Made by a program: the position numbers and the translations under genes. This document shows positions 33,320 to 43,079 of a stretch of DNA of 64,000 nt, in pieces. The DNA comes from Eonycteris spelaea. Lineage: Eukaryota; Chordata; Mammalia; Chiroptera; Pteropodidae. Below the pieces are notes generated by a model. That model saw only the letters and a program-made list of their open reading frames with translations. It was not told the origin of the DNA and did not search any database. Positions within the stretch are counted from its first letter, which is position 1. Each line of letters starts with the position of its first letter. The stretch spans positions 2,900,001-2,964,000 of the forward strand of contig PUFA01000166.1 of the NCBI GenBank assembly GCA_003508835.1, in the 5' to 3' direction.

Positions 33320-34395
33320 CAAGTCCTTAGGAAAATGAGTGAAGTCTTACATAAATCTATCACACAAATATAGGATGGGGTGCTGGCTTGGCAGCTGTTC
33401 ATATCGGCACCACTACCAACAAACATTTTCTCAATGCCTTCAAATATGAGACTGCTGGTTAATACAGAGTGACCTGATGTGGTGTCAGGTTGGCTTCCAG
33501 AAAGTGAACTTGGAGTTTAGAAGACCAGATGTTTATCAGGAATGCCCTTAGAATCAAACCTGTGGAAGGGTGGGGAAGGAAACAGGAGCAGTCAAGGGGA
33601 AAATTCAAACAATGCAGGCCCAGTAACTGCCTTGACCAAACTCATGGAGCACTTTAGAACTAAAATGGCTCTTCAGAAGTGTCCCAAGCTGTGCCACAAT
33701 GGCCTAGCCTTTATACTCCCACTTTAGTCAGTCACTGGATGTAGGCCGCCCAGGGAAAAGGGCATGACCTTGGACGAAGCAGTTCTCTGCAGCTGAAGTA
33801 ATCCCCGAAGGGGCTGACAGCTGAAGACTATCTATGGGACAGCACTGCAAGCAGCTGGGTCAACAAATCCTTCAGGGAAGGGGTTTCTGAGCCACATATC
33901 ACAGTGTCCACCACAGTGGGACACCTCAGTGCCTGTTGCAAGCCCATAGAAGTGCTGGGGAGAATATACTCTCTAAAAATGTTTTCAATTAATGGTTAAA
34001 CATAAAAAAGCAAAAAAGGGTGCCAAAAGTGAAGAAGAAACTGACAGGCAAAGCATAAGAATTAGATATATGCCTTAGGGTAATATAATTTTAAGCTCAG
34101 TGAAGAAAAAATTAAAGCTTTAGGCTCTAGTCACAGTAATCCACCAGAAACCAGGACCACTGATTCATGCCTTTAGTGTATGGTCCAAATTTGTAATATC
34201 CCCAAGATAAAAGGACCCTAAAATGAGATACTAACACAAAAATTGATATAAGAATGGTTCCATACATAAAGCCTCTAAAACACCCCATTTATACTCCCAC
34301 CCTCAGTGCACCTGAGGCTCCTGTGCCAGCCAGAGATGAGCTCACATGCGCAATGAGGACGATACAGGTGAGGACTTTCGAATGCCAGAATCTAC
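33320..34395. other. Non-coding; possible LTR-like stretch
   Basis: 33470-33960 has LTR-like composition (moderate GC, 'gtgacctgatgtggtgtcag' and 'gcatgaccttggacgaagca' words), but I cannot assign a family. No gene recognised. Confidence 0.3.
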
Positions 34396-34399
34396 AAAC

Positions 34400-34695
34400 G
34401 TAGAGCATTCTGAAGGAGACTTCAAGATAAATATGTTTAAATAGCGAAATAAAGGAACAAAATACAAAAAGCAAAGTGATTAGGGAAAATAATAAGTCGA
34501 AATGCTAGAATTTAAAAGTACAGACATTAAAATTTAAAAGAAAAAAAAATGTTCAGCACATGACCTGCTCAACAAGTTAAAGGGAAAAAGGATCAAACTG
34601 GTAAAATGGTACGCAGAGATAACTTGGAATGCAGCCCAGAAAAATAAAGAAATGAAAAATACGAAAGTGTCTACTATGTTCAAAGAATCTTGTAA
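34400..34695 (+). mobile_element. Possible old L1-like A-rich fragment
   Basis: A-rich plus-strand text with many gaaat/aaaagt words resembles the ORF1 or 5' part of old L1 elements, but has no diagnostic landmark. The call rests mainly on composition. Confidence 0.25.
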
Positions 34696-34699
34696 GATG

Positions 34700-34800
34700 C
34701 TGAAAAACTCATTTTATTTATTAACATTTATTGAATATCTGCTATCTACTAGGTGTTTTGCTGAACATGGGAACACAGTAAATAGTGAACGAGAATGAGT
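34700..34800 (-). mobile_element. L2 3' end fragment
   Basis: 'ttaacatttattgaatatct', 'gctatctactaggtgttttg', 'ctgaacatgggaacacagta' and 'aatagtgaacgagaa' match the inverted L2/MIR-class terminus 'tttattgagcacctactatgtgcc ... ggatacagcagtgaac'. Confidence 0.7.
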
Positions 34801-34804
34801 AACA

Positions 34805-35105
34805 TTTACTCAGGAGATTTATATTGGCTTCACGAAAACATGGTTCACATTTTTCTAATTCATGACGCCTACAAAATTAAGTGAATAAACTAAGTGGTAA
34901 AAAAAAAAAATTAGAAAATCCACCTGGTAATGTAGTCTTGAGCTATGTAAAGCTTATGGGGAAATATTTTCCCATTTTGCTCTTTAGTGGATAACCATAT
35001 CTGGAATAATCTGATGTTTTCTAGACATCACAATTTAAAGTTGGATGTTGACAAATTACAGAAAGTCCAGACTCAAGAGACAAAATTTTAGAATAGCCTA
35101 GAACA
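34805..35105. other. Unique non-coding sequence
   Basis: No gene or confident repeat. An A-run lies at about 34898-34909. Confidence 0.35.
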
Positions 35106-35109
35106 TATG

Positions 35110-35335
35110 TCCTTTAAGAAATAGTTGGGGGTTGGGTGAAAACAGTGAAGGAATGAAGAAGTACAAATTAATAGTTACAAAGCAGTCATAGGAATTTAGA
35201 GTACAGCATAGGGAATATAGTCCACATTATTATAATGCTGCATGTAGTGCCAGATGCATGCTATAAATGTCTAACCATTGTACTGCATACCTGAATCTAA
35301 TAAAAAATAATTTAAAAAGAGAAGAAAAAAAATAG
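35110..35335 (+). mobile_element. L1 3' UTR terminus
   Basis: Forward L1 end. 'gaagtacaaattaatagtta', 'caaagcagtcataggaattt', 'gtacagcatagggaatatag', 'gtgccagatgcatgctataa', 'tgtctaaccattgtactgca' and 'cctgaatctaataaaaaata' match the late laurasiatherian L1 3' UTR, followed by an A-rich tail. Confidence 0.9.
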
Positions 35336-35449
35336 TTGAAGAATTTCATAGCCAGGGAAAAAGAAAATAAGTAGGTACACAATTCTCCAGTACTTTCCCA
35401 CTCTAAAGTATAATGATTCAGTTTACAACTTCGTGGCAGAAATAAACTG

Positions 35450-35775
35450 TTTGGCTTTTTTCTTCCCTCTAGTTACAGAGATAAACTGTATTTCCCAGCT
35501 TTTCTTCTGGTTAGGTGAGGTCATACGGCTGAGTTCCAGCCAATAGCACAGAATAAGAAATGCCATGGGCCACTTCTAAGCCTGGGTCATAAGGAGCCTC
35601 ACATATGCATCTGGACTCTTTTATTCTCCATGGACTTGGTGCAGAACACAGTAACCTTGGAAACTAGTACTCAAGATAGTTAAAGCCACAAGAAAGAGCC
35701 TTGATCTCTAAGTCACTACATGGAAGAAAGCTTCCATCATTTAGCCACATTTATTTTGGACTTTATGTGATTGAA
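35450..35775 (+). mobile_element. ERVL-type LTR fragment
   Basis: Forward LTR-like sequence. 'aactgtatttcccagctttt', 'cttctggttaggtgaggtca', 'gagttccagccaatagcaca' and 'agaaatgccatgggccactt' match the 'acatttcccagcctccctt ... tggccatgtgactaagttctggccaa' family, also represented at 56375. The 3' part is diverged. Confidence 0.6.
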
Positions 35776-35779
35776 AAAC

Positions 35780-36025
35780 ACACTTTTATCCTATTTGAGC
35801 AATTATACATTTTGCTTTTATTTTTTTTTTAAATAATAGCAACATTACCTCGACTAATACAATTTCATTAAGCAAGGTTCCCTATCCAATTTTCACTTTT
35901 AATTCCTTGGTTCATTCTAATGGAATTCTAATTATCACAGTTCAATGGCCCCTAGAGAGACACTCTTGAGGGAAGAAAACTTTGTCCCTACCTTGAATTC
36001 TTTTTGTCACAGAGGTCAGTATATC
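35780..36025. other. Unassigned AT-rich sequence
   Basis: A T-run lies at 35820-35830. Nothing else is recognised. Confidence 0.35.
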
Positions 36026-36029
36026 ATCT

Positions 36030-36235
36030 TGTCACTGATCTAACTTCTCTCAAGGTGAAGGCATTTCTGACTTTTTCTTCTCTTCCAAAAGTTAATTTAG
36101 ATGTCTGCTCCTCAACCAAACTGAGTTACTTTAAGGCTGGGACTCTTCATGCTCCTGTTTCTATCCTCAAGACTTACCACAGTGCTAAGCATAGAGCAGG
36201 TAGGTGGTTTTTGAATGAATTAATAAACAAACAAT
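36030..36235 (+). mobile_element. L2 3' end
   Basis: Forward L2 terminus. 'ctgagttactttaaggctgg', 'gactcttcatgctcctgttt', 'acttaccacagtgctaagca', 'tagagcaggtaggtggtttt' and 'tgaatgaattaataaac' fit the end of L2. Confidence 0.7.
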
Positions 36236-36239
36236 AAAG

Positions 36240-36950
36240 GAGAGTTACAAGTGTGAAGCTATGCCTCTGATTTCTTTGGTTCTTAATGAGAAAACCAAAC
36301 AAATATTTAACAAAAAGAACACAGGGAGCTTTATATGCAAACTTACATGAAATTATTTCAGTGAAGGTTACGTGCATATATGTACATGTTTGTTTATAGA
36401 GCAAAATAGGCTGATGTCAAATGAGTTATTTCTGTGCATAAAACCAACAGCTTCTCTTTTTGTTCTCTTTACAAGATCAAGGATTCCTGAATGTGCAGCT
36501 ATTTTTAACAAACACACAGGACTCCCTCATGCAAATGGTCTCTCATTAAATTTGTAAATGAATAATGGTAATGAGACTACTCTGGGAATAGCACATGTCA
36601 GAAAATCGTAGTGTTCACGAACACAAAACAAGCAACCAAGTCTTCCAGGAAATCTTAATCTACTATTGCATGAACACATCTGTCCTACTCAAGGCCAAAT
36701 ATCTAATAGAGCCCTGATTTTTATGAGCAGAACTAAAAATTTAGACAATGCTCAAGGGCAATGCATTCCTACCTTTCTTTGAGATCCACAATGGAATTAG
36801 AAACAAGAGAATGAGAAGAAAATATGGTCTTCCTTGTTATTTTGAAAGACAAGGAGAAAAAGCCAGTGCTTGCTAAAGAAAAAATATCTAATCATAGTAT
36901 ACCTCAAATCAGTGCTCTAGAAACCTAACCCTGTTCCTCCTTGGGCCTCT
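36240..36950. other. Unique non-coding sequence
   Basis: No gene or confident repeat is recognised. Confidence 0.35.
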
Positions 36951-36954
36951 TGCC

Positions 36955-37130
36955 CTTCTCTACTTGCAAGTATCACATTGCATAGTAGCTACGCACTTTA
37001 ATGTCTGCCTTCTCCTTACATAAGATTCGAGAGGATAGGAATTATTGTTTACCACCCATTTCATCTCGGGCACCTGGCACAATCTCAGGCTACAGTAAAT
37101 GTTTACCAAGTGCTTGTCAAATAATCTTTT
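36955..37130 (+). mobile_element. L2 3' end
   Basis: Forward L2. 'tacttgcaagtatcacattg', 'aagattcgagaggataggaa', 'tcatctcgggcacctggcac' and 'agtaaatgtttaccaagtgc' correspond to the end of the consensus. Confidence 0.75.
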
Positions 37131-37224
37131 TAAAAATCAAGCCAATGCGAGGAATTCTCCCCTGGTTATGAGTAGACTTAGAAGAACAGAGCACAAAAAT
37201 AATCAATAGCCACACACTCTCTTT

Positions 37225-37325
37225 TTGGAGTAGAATGTACATTCCATAAAAACAGGACCATTGTCTTATTCATGGCAGTGTCCCTAGCACACACTCAATA
37301 AGCACTTCTTGAGTAGATAGATGTA
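37225..37325 (+). mobile_element. L2 3' end
   Basis: 'tagaatgtacattccataaa', 'aacaggaccattgtcttatt', 'gcagtgtccctagcacacac' and 'tcaataagcacttcttgagt' match the last 100 bases of L2. Confidence 0.8.
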
Positions 37326-37454
37326 TGACCTCCCTCATGAAATCCTTCTAAAAATTTAATTCAGTAACATAGCCATATCATGATGAATCCTTGACATGAT
37401 CAGTTCCCCAATTCTCTCTGTATGCTCACAACTTAACCACTGGCTTCCTATATT

Positions 37455-37940
37455 TATTTTCTATTGATGCTACAATTACTGTAAATTTAGCAGCTTAAAA
37501 AAATACCTGCTTGTTATCTCACAGCTCTGTGGTCAGAAGTCAGGTAGGCCCAGAGACTCTGTTGAAATTATCATGTCAGCCAGACTGAGCTCTTGTCTGA
37601 AGCTCTGGATGAGAATCTATTTCCAGGTTCATTTAGATCGTTGACAGAATTCAGTTCCATGTCGTGGTAGGACTGGGTCCTCATTTCGCTGTTGGTCATT
37701 GACCAGGGCTCACACTCAAATTCTAAAACCACTCACATTCCCTGACTCATGACCCCCTTTATCTTCAAAGCCAGCCATGTTGACCTGAGTCTTCCCACTT
37801 CGAATTTCTTTGGTCTCCCCTTCTGTCTCATGTCTCCTGGCTTCTTCCTTTGCCACATCTTTGCTTTATTCTTCTGTTTTTAAGGGTTGATGTGGTTGTA
37901 GTGGCCTATTTGGATGACCCAGGATAATATCCTTCTCTTA
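37455..37940 (-). mobile_element. MaLR (MLT1-type) LTR, minus strand
   Basis: Inverted LTR. 'ttattttctattgatgctac' and 'aattactgtaaatttagcag' match the inverted 3' end of MLT1. Further on, 'ctttatcttcaaagccagcc', 'ttgctttattcttctgtttt' and 'tggatgacccaggataatat' match inner blocks in the expected reverse order. Confidence 0.8.
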
Positions 37941-37944
37941 GTTC

Positions 37945-38315
37945 ATTAGGGATGCTAAAACAAACAAACAAACAAACAAACAAAACAACAACAAAAACTA
38001 CCTTAGACAAGTGGCTTAAACAACAAACATTTACTTCTAAAATTTTCTGAAGGCTGGAAAGTTCAAAATCAAGGTGCTCCTACACTATACTTCTCTTACT
38101 GTACTCAAGTGATACTTGCTTTTTATTTATTCTTCAAACTCACCTGCTGGTTTATAGACACACTCTTCTCACTGTGTCCTCATATGACAGAAAGGGCAAG
38201 TGAGCTCTCAGAGGTCCCTATCTCTTAATATCATCACATTGGCATTAGGATTTCAACATATGAATTTTGGGAAACACAAACATTCATGTTCATAACACTC
38301 TCCTATTTTAAGTTC
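37945..38315 (-). mobile_element. Second MaLR-type LTR, minus strand, with (CAAA)n and foreign block
   Basis: Inverted MST/MLT1-type LTR. It begins 'gttcattagggatgctaaaa', continues 'aagtggcttaaacaac' and 'ttctgaaggctggaaagttc', then 'ttctcactgtgtcctcatat', and ends 'taggatttcaacatatgaat'. A (CAAA)n run interrupts the start at 37957-37998. A block at about 38084-38148 does not belong to the LTR consensus and resembles L2-type text present at 55952-56006. Confidence 0.75.
37957..37998. repeat. (CAAA)n microsatellite
   Basis: CAAA tetranucleotide repeats lie inside the start of an inverted LTR, then CAACAACAAAAAC. Confidence 0.9.
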
Positions 38316-38655
38316 AGATAGTTAGGAACCTTAATTCCATCTACAAAATCCCTTCACAGCATATTGAGATTAATGTTTGACTGACTAACCAAGGAATGGG
38401 AATTTGGAGGGGCATCTTTAGAACTCTAATACACTCAGAGTGAACAAACAAAAGAGTGCCCCAAATGGAAGCCAGTCTTTATGTAACATTATCACAGAAG
38501 TGACATAGAAATATTTTATTTGTTAGAAGTGAGTCAATAACCTCAGCTCATATACAAGGGGAGGAGAATACACAAGGCCTTAAATACTAGTCTACTAGTT
38601 GGGGGAGGGGGATCTTTGGGGCCCATCTTAGAGGCTGCTTACAGTAGAAAGGAAA
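38316..38655. other. Non-coding, unassigned
   Basis: Some words at 38520-38640 resemble the continuation of an inverted LTR, but I cannot assign them. No gene seen. Confidence 0.3.
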
Positions 38656-38660
38656 AGTAA

Positions 38661-38704
38661 TTATATATATATAATTAATTAATATTTATATTTATATATA
38701 TAAG

Positions 38705-38741
<37 letters not shown>
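38661..38741. repeat. (TA)n microsatellite
   Basis: Two TA-rich runs, the second an uninterrupted stretch of about 34 bases. It lies exactly where the poly(A) tail of the adjacent minus-strand RPL9 retrocopy should be, so it may have grown from that tail. Confidence 0.95.
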
Positions 38742-38742
<1 letters not shown>

Positions 38743-38743
<1 letters not shown>

Positions 38744-39490
38744 CCAAATCAATATACAACTTCTATTACATCTTTAAAATATCACAAATAAGTCTGACGA
38801 ATCATCGACATTTTGACATTTCTGTATCTGGACAGCTTAGACCTTATTCATCAGTCTGCTGAACTGTTCCTTTTTCAGAGACATAGATATAATCCAAAAT
38901 TTTCTGATATCTTTGTTTGTAACTGTTGTAGCTCATTGAAACAAACAGCCAAATTTGATACATGTTCACTATCACTTGCTTCGAGAAATAACTCATCTTT
39001 CTGGGCTTGAGATACTGAACAAGCAACACCTGACTTCATCAGAACCCTGCAGATACTGAACAAGCAACACCCGACTTCATCAGAACCCTGCAGATGTATT
39101 TTTTACCTGAGAATTTTGGATTTCACCAAGACAACCATTCTCTTGAATAACGATATTTATGGAAAGGTGAGTATACACAGACCTCATCTTGTAACAGGAG
39201 CCCAGTGTAACACCCTTGATCATGTTCAGTACATGATTACTGATAGTACAAATAGTAGCCAGTTCCTTTCTATTTCCCCACCATTTGTCAACCCAGAGCC
39301 TTCTCTTTTTCTTTCTGTGGAGACAGAGTTCTACACTGATGTGATGAAATTCCTCCACAGGGTGCCTCTGGGGCCCTTCACAATAATTGTACATCCCTTC
39401 AGAGTGATATTCACGTTGTCTATAATGTTGACAGTCTGATTGCTGAGAATGGTCTTCCTCCTCACAGTAGATTCAGCAAAGAGTGAAAAG
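38743..39490 (-). pseudogene. RPL9: Processed pseudogene of ribosomal protein L9
   Basis: Intron-less retrocopy of RPL9, a component of the large ribosomal subunit. Coding similarity runs on the minus strand from about 39459 to the stop at 38844. Diagnostic pieces are [40 protein letters not shown] and a final [13 protein letters not shown]. They lie in three different frames. 5' UTR-like sequence is recognisable to about 39490 and the 3' UTR to 38743. The ATG is mutated to AGG (39457-39459). Single-base deletions break the frame near the FNHIN and NFLGEK positions. A 41-bp tandem duplication (39011-39092) breaks it again, and a further shift precedes the C-terminus. It cannot encode L9. Parent identification is highly reliable, and the retrotransposed origin is inferred from the intron-less structure with both UTRs. 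Confidence 0.95.
39011..39092. repeat. 41-bp tandem duplication inside RPL9 pseudogene
   Basis: Two adjacent 41-bp copies, 39011-39051 and 39052-39092, both starting gatactgaacaagcaacacc or its one-base variant. They differ at one base. The unit corresponds to the GVACSVS coding region of RPL9. It is not a multiple of three, so it shifts the frame. The single mismatch implies a duplication after insertion. Confidence 0.95.
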
Positions 39491-39494
39491 TAGT

Positions 39495-39835
39495 TACATT
39501 TTATTATATGGCTCTACTCTTAAAACCATTCATATAATCATAAATATATAAATACTGAACATTGATCTAAGTAAAATTTTCGTAACATTACACTGAGAGA
39601 AAAAGGTGATAGAATAGCTATATGTATTTGATGGAAGAAGAGGGAAGAAAGAAAGCTAAATCCTCATAACCAATGGAGAGTAACTAATATAAAATATCTA
39701 AAAATGGAGAATCGAGAAGTAGTAATAAGTATGTTATTTAGAGATATGAAGGCGAAATGTCAAATAATGTGGTAAAAAAAAAAGTTTAAAGTGCTTCTGG
39801 AATGAAGAAATGAGGAACTACTCACGAGAGATGGG
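39495..39835. other. Non-coding, unassigned
   Basis: An AT-rich stretch with no gene or confident repeat. Confidence 0.35.
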
Positions 39836-39839
39836 TGTC

Positions 39840-40105
39840 TCATTCATATCTCATTCAAATATTTCCTTCTCAGGGACTTTACATGAGCACCCAAACTAAA
39901 AGTGCACTCTTCCACAGCTCCCATCACTGTTTTTCACATCACACCATGCTGTTTTATTCACAACATTTAACAAAATGTGAAATTATCTTGTTTGTTTAAT
40001 TTTTCCTTCTTTGTTTTATTTGCCATGGTATCCCTGAAGCCTACAACAAGTCCCTGACATATATTAGTTGCCCAATAAATAATTGTTGAATGGAAAAATG
40101 GATTG
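39840..40105 (+). mobile_element. L2 element, 3' end
   Basis: Forward L2. 'cttctcagggactttacatg', 'tctttgttttatttgccatg', 'gtatccctgaagcctacaac', 'aagtccctgacatatattag' and 'tgcccaataaataattgttg' ending in gaatgg are the classical end of the L2 consensus. Confidence 0.9.
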
Positions 40106-40109
40106 AGTA

Positions 40110-40465
40110 GTGTATTAGTCAGCTTTTACTGCAACAATGCTACCCAACAAATCATCCTAAATCTTAAAAGAGCAAGAATGTCTTTCTTGCCCATGGACCT
40201 GTGGGTCAGCTTCAGTTCAGCTGATCTTAGATGAGCCCAGCTGGGCTTGACTCCAGTTTCCGCACCATATGTTTCCTCATTCTTTTTTACCTACAGGCTA
40301 CCTGGGACGTTCTTCTCTCAGCAGATCACTGGAAAACAAGAGGGCAAGCAAAATTATGTCTTGCTTCTTGAAGCCTTGGTTGCAATTGGCACTGTTATTT
40401 CTGTGTACATCCCGCTGGTCTCGGGAAGTCATAATACCATCTCAATATCAGTGAAGTGAAAAGGT
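40110..40465 (-). mobile_element. MaLR/ERVL-like LTR, minus strand
   Basis: It starts 'gtgtattagtcagcttttac', followed by 'tgcaacaatgctacccaaca', 'acctgtgggtcagcttcagt' and 'ccgcaccatatgtttcctca', the inverted pattern of MLT1-type LTRs (3' terminus, then the gtgggtcagct block, then a tgtcctcat block). The later part is diverged. An open frame at 40247-40459 has no protein identity. Confidence 0.65.
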
Positions 40466-40469
40466 ATAC

Positions 40470-41065
40470 TCTGCCCACATATACAGATAGAAATCTCCAT
40501 CTCATTGCTGCTGATTAAGTATTGGTGGAAAGTTGGCCTTGGAAAGGAAGGATACTGCCCAAAGGAAGGAAAGAATAGGTAAGTCTATAGACACAAGTGT
40601 TGTAAGGAAAGGAAAAAAACCTAAGAGTTGGAAGAGTTCAGGTCTGTGGGGCAGAGCAACATTAGATTTACTAACCCCTCAGTAACATGCCCAGCAATAA
40701 CACATTCAGCTGCAATGTCATTGCAATGGTTTCCAGGCCCCGGAACAGCTAGCTGCTCCACTGATAATGTTGCAAGAGGGTGTTACTGTCTGTAGAGCAC
40801 TAAGCTACTCACCATAAAGTCAGTGAGTGGTAACACTGTTCCACTGATGTAGGTTTTCTCAGTGAAGCTGGTGTAGGTGTCATTAGCTGAAAGTACAGGC
40901 GGCAGGGATTGTATAGGTGACTTTGGGGAGATAATGAAGGTTTAAAATAATATCTAAGGGAAATGGGGGAAAAGTGACCAAACGCACCTAGGGAATTGAC
41001 CACCAACAGAGGACTGGCTGCACTGGCATTAGGCCATGAATCGGAAGCAGTTATCCATCCATACG
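40470..41065. other. Unique non-coding sequence
   Basis: No gene seen. The start of this stretch (40476-40520) is about 90 percent identical to 41546-41590. Confidence 0.35.
40476..40520 (+). repeat. Near-duplicate 45-bp block, copy 1
   Basis: It starts cacatatacagatagaaa and includes tctcattgctgctgattaag. It matches 41546-41590 with about four mismatches and one single-base gap. Confidence 0.8.
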
Positions 41066-41069
41066 GTTA

Positions 41070-41195
41070 GATGATTTCCTTTAACACTACTCCATTCAGC
41101 CACATATGGAATGCTTATTGAAGGTCATGAAAAACAGTTCCCAGTTCCAGGCAAATTATAGTCTAATCAACACATATGCTAAATGCATTAATGAC
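41070..41195 (-). mobile_element. Possible L2 3' fragment
   Basis: 'aatgcttattgaaggtcatg' followed by 'agttcccagttccaggcaaa' and 'ttatagtctaatcaacacat' weakly resembles the inverted L2 terminus (tattgagcacc ... catggagcttacattctagt). Low similarity. Confidence 0.35.
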
Positions 41196-41199
41196 TAGA

Positions 41200-41635
41200 G
41201 AAAGAATTCTGTTATCATTCAGAATTTGAAACTAAAAACTCAAGCATGGATTCATGCAAATGTAACCTTTCCATGTCATCTGCCTATATCAAATGTCACT
41301 GAGATTTAATTTTCTAATAAATTACAGGCATATACAGTGTTTAAATGAAAAGTTTAATGAAGTCAATAAAATATGGGCATAGCAGTAGAATGTAAATTCC
41401 ATTCCTGTGCCTTACCACCTAATTGAGAGACAAATGTCATTTACCTTGAGATAATATTTTCACAAAAGCACTTAGTAGTTTCAGTTCTAACATTCCAAAA
41501 GTATCACTGCTTACCACTATTTTTATGATGGCACTAAATTAAAAACACATATATAGATAGAAACATCCATATCATTGCTGCCTGATTAATAGTTAAATAT
41601 GAGTGTCACAGAATGATAAAACTGTAAAGAATTTT
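41200..41635. other. Unique non-coding sequence
   Basis: No gene seen. It contains the second near-duplicate block at 41546-41590. Confidence 0.35.
41546..41590 (+). repeat. Near-duplicate 45-bp block, copy 2
   Basis: It starts cacatatatagatagaaac and includes atcattgctgcctgattaat. It is about 90 percent identical to 40476-40520, 1.07 kb upstream. Confidence 0.8.
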
Positions 41636-41639
41636 ACTC

Positions 41640-41800
41640 TGGTCCAACCTCCTTATTTGCAGATGAGAAAAAAGACATGAGGGAATGAAGTAAATTATAT
41701 TTTGCAGGACACACAACAAATTAGTGGCAGGACAGAAATGCATCCCAAATCTTCTGATCTCCACCCCAGAGCCATTGCACTGCACCAGCTGTTTCCTTAC
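41640..41800 (-). mobile_element. MIR-class element
   Basis: 'tctggtccaacctccttatt', 'tgcagatgagaaaaaagaca', 'acacacaacaaattagtggc', 'aggacagaaatgcatcccaa' and 'agagccattgcactgcacca' follow the inverted MIR-type order. Confidence 0.75.
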
Positions 41801-41804
41801 ATGT

Positions 41805-42120
41805 GCTTGGCCTTCTTGTCATGCAGGGGCTTAGCAGACCTCTTGGGGACCAACAGAAGCAGGGTGTCTGCCACTCAAAGATGCTTTCTTGCAAACAGAC
41901 AGTATATTGGATAAAAATCTGATTGAATACAGTTATTGTGAGGAAGCACAAAGTGTCATTTGCTTGATTTTGGAAACTTTATGAAGTCACTGGGTGCTTA
42001 CTCAGCCACAGGACAGCCAGAGAGAAGATTACCATGTACCCCTATCTTCACTGACTGGGATGCAAACTGGTGAAGGAATGCTAGGGGGCCCTTGAACTAT
42101 TTGCTTTCTTTCTTCTACAA
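41805..42120. other. Unique non-coding sequence
   Basis: No gene or confident repeat is recognised. Confidence 0.35.
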
Positions 42121-42124
42121 ACCT

Positions 42125-42365
42125 CTTATCTTAGTCCATTAGGCTGCTGTAATAAAATATCACAGATTGAGTAGCTTAGAAATAAAAGAAATTTATTCCT
42201 CACAGTTCTGGAGACTGAGAAGCCCGAGATCATAGTACCAGTAGATCCCACCCTTGTGACTTAATTGCCTTCTAAAGGCCCCGTCACCTAACACCATCAC
42301 ATTGAGCACAAAGATTTCAACGTGTGAATTTTGAGAGGACACAAACATTTGATCAATAGTCGCTC
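42125..42365 (-). mobile_element. MaLR (MST/MLT1-type) LTR fragment, minus strand
   Basis: 'tagtccattaggctgctgta', 'ataaaatatcacagattgag', 'ctcacagttctggagactga', 'cttctaaaggccccgtcacc', 'taacaccatcacattgagca' and 'gatttcaacgtgtgaatttt' follow the inverted MST/MLT1 order. A central part is deleted. Confidence 0.9.
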
Positions 42366-42369
42366 CCTA

Positions 42370-42845
42370 AGGATATCCCCAAAGATTTACAGTAATATTG
42401 AATTTCTGACATTTCAGACTGCCTTATCCCTGGATTTCTTCTTCACTTATCTAGTATCCCCTGTTACAGTTTTTTGGATGTTTTAGGGAGTAGTATTTTC
42501 TTATGCCTCAACTAGATAGCAAATCTCTCATTAGCTTGGATTCTAATGCTGCCATGATTAAATTTTCTTGCTCATGTAAATTTTACCTTTATTTCTATAG
42601 AATTATCAACATAACTACACTAGAGTCCTCTTTACTGTGCCAAAATAAGAAGAATGAGCTTTTTTAAAAGGCATAGTTCAATACAGAAGTTAAAACTATT
42701 ACTGCGAGACGCCTCTGAGTTTATAGCATTCCAAACTTTAGTGGACTAGAAAGAGCTGCAGTGGGAGGGCCAGGCGAACCTGTTAAAGCTGGCAGCAGCG
42801 ACGAAAATGTACACATTTTTGCATGTACAATTCATTTTATTTCTA
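42370..42845. other. Unique non-coding sequence
   Basis: No gene or confident repeat is recognised. Confidence 0.35.
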
Positions 42846-42849
42846 CCTT

Positions 42850-43075
42850 AACTATTATAATAGGTAATATTTTGGCATTTTGCACACACTTTGTATACAT
42901 TAATTCATTTACTTCTTACGCAAACTTGGAGCTAGTGTTGATTATTCCCACTGACAGCTCAGGAATCTGATGGGTAGAGGCAAAGCCACTGGCTCAGGTC
43001 ACAGAGGTGCTGATGACACATTCAGGTCTGCAGGCCTCCAAGGCTTATTTCCTTAACCATTCAGCTATCTTTCTA
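42850..43075 (-). mobile_element. MIR element
   Basis: Inverted MIR. 'cattttgcacacactttgta', 'tacattaattcatttacttc', 'attattcccactgacagctc', 'aggaatctgatgggtagagg', 'actggctcaggtcacagagg' and 'ttccttaaccattcagctat' follow the reversed consensus. Confidence 0.75.
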
Positions 43076-43079
43076 GCCC

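Noticed and set aside
33132..33426. Lys/Arg-rich and Phe/Ser-rich open frames
   Set aside because: They are translations of the GAAA/GGAA polypurine tract.
39080..39439. Intact RPL9-like coding gene
   Set aside because: The start codon is lost, there are at least three frameshifts including a 41-bp tandem duplication, and there are no introns. It is a processed pseudogene.
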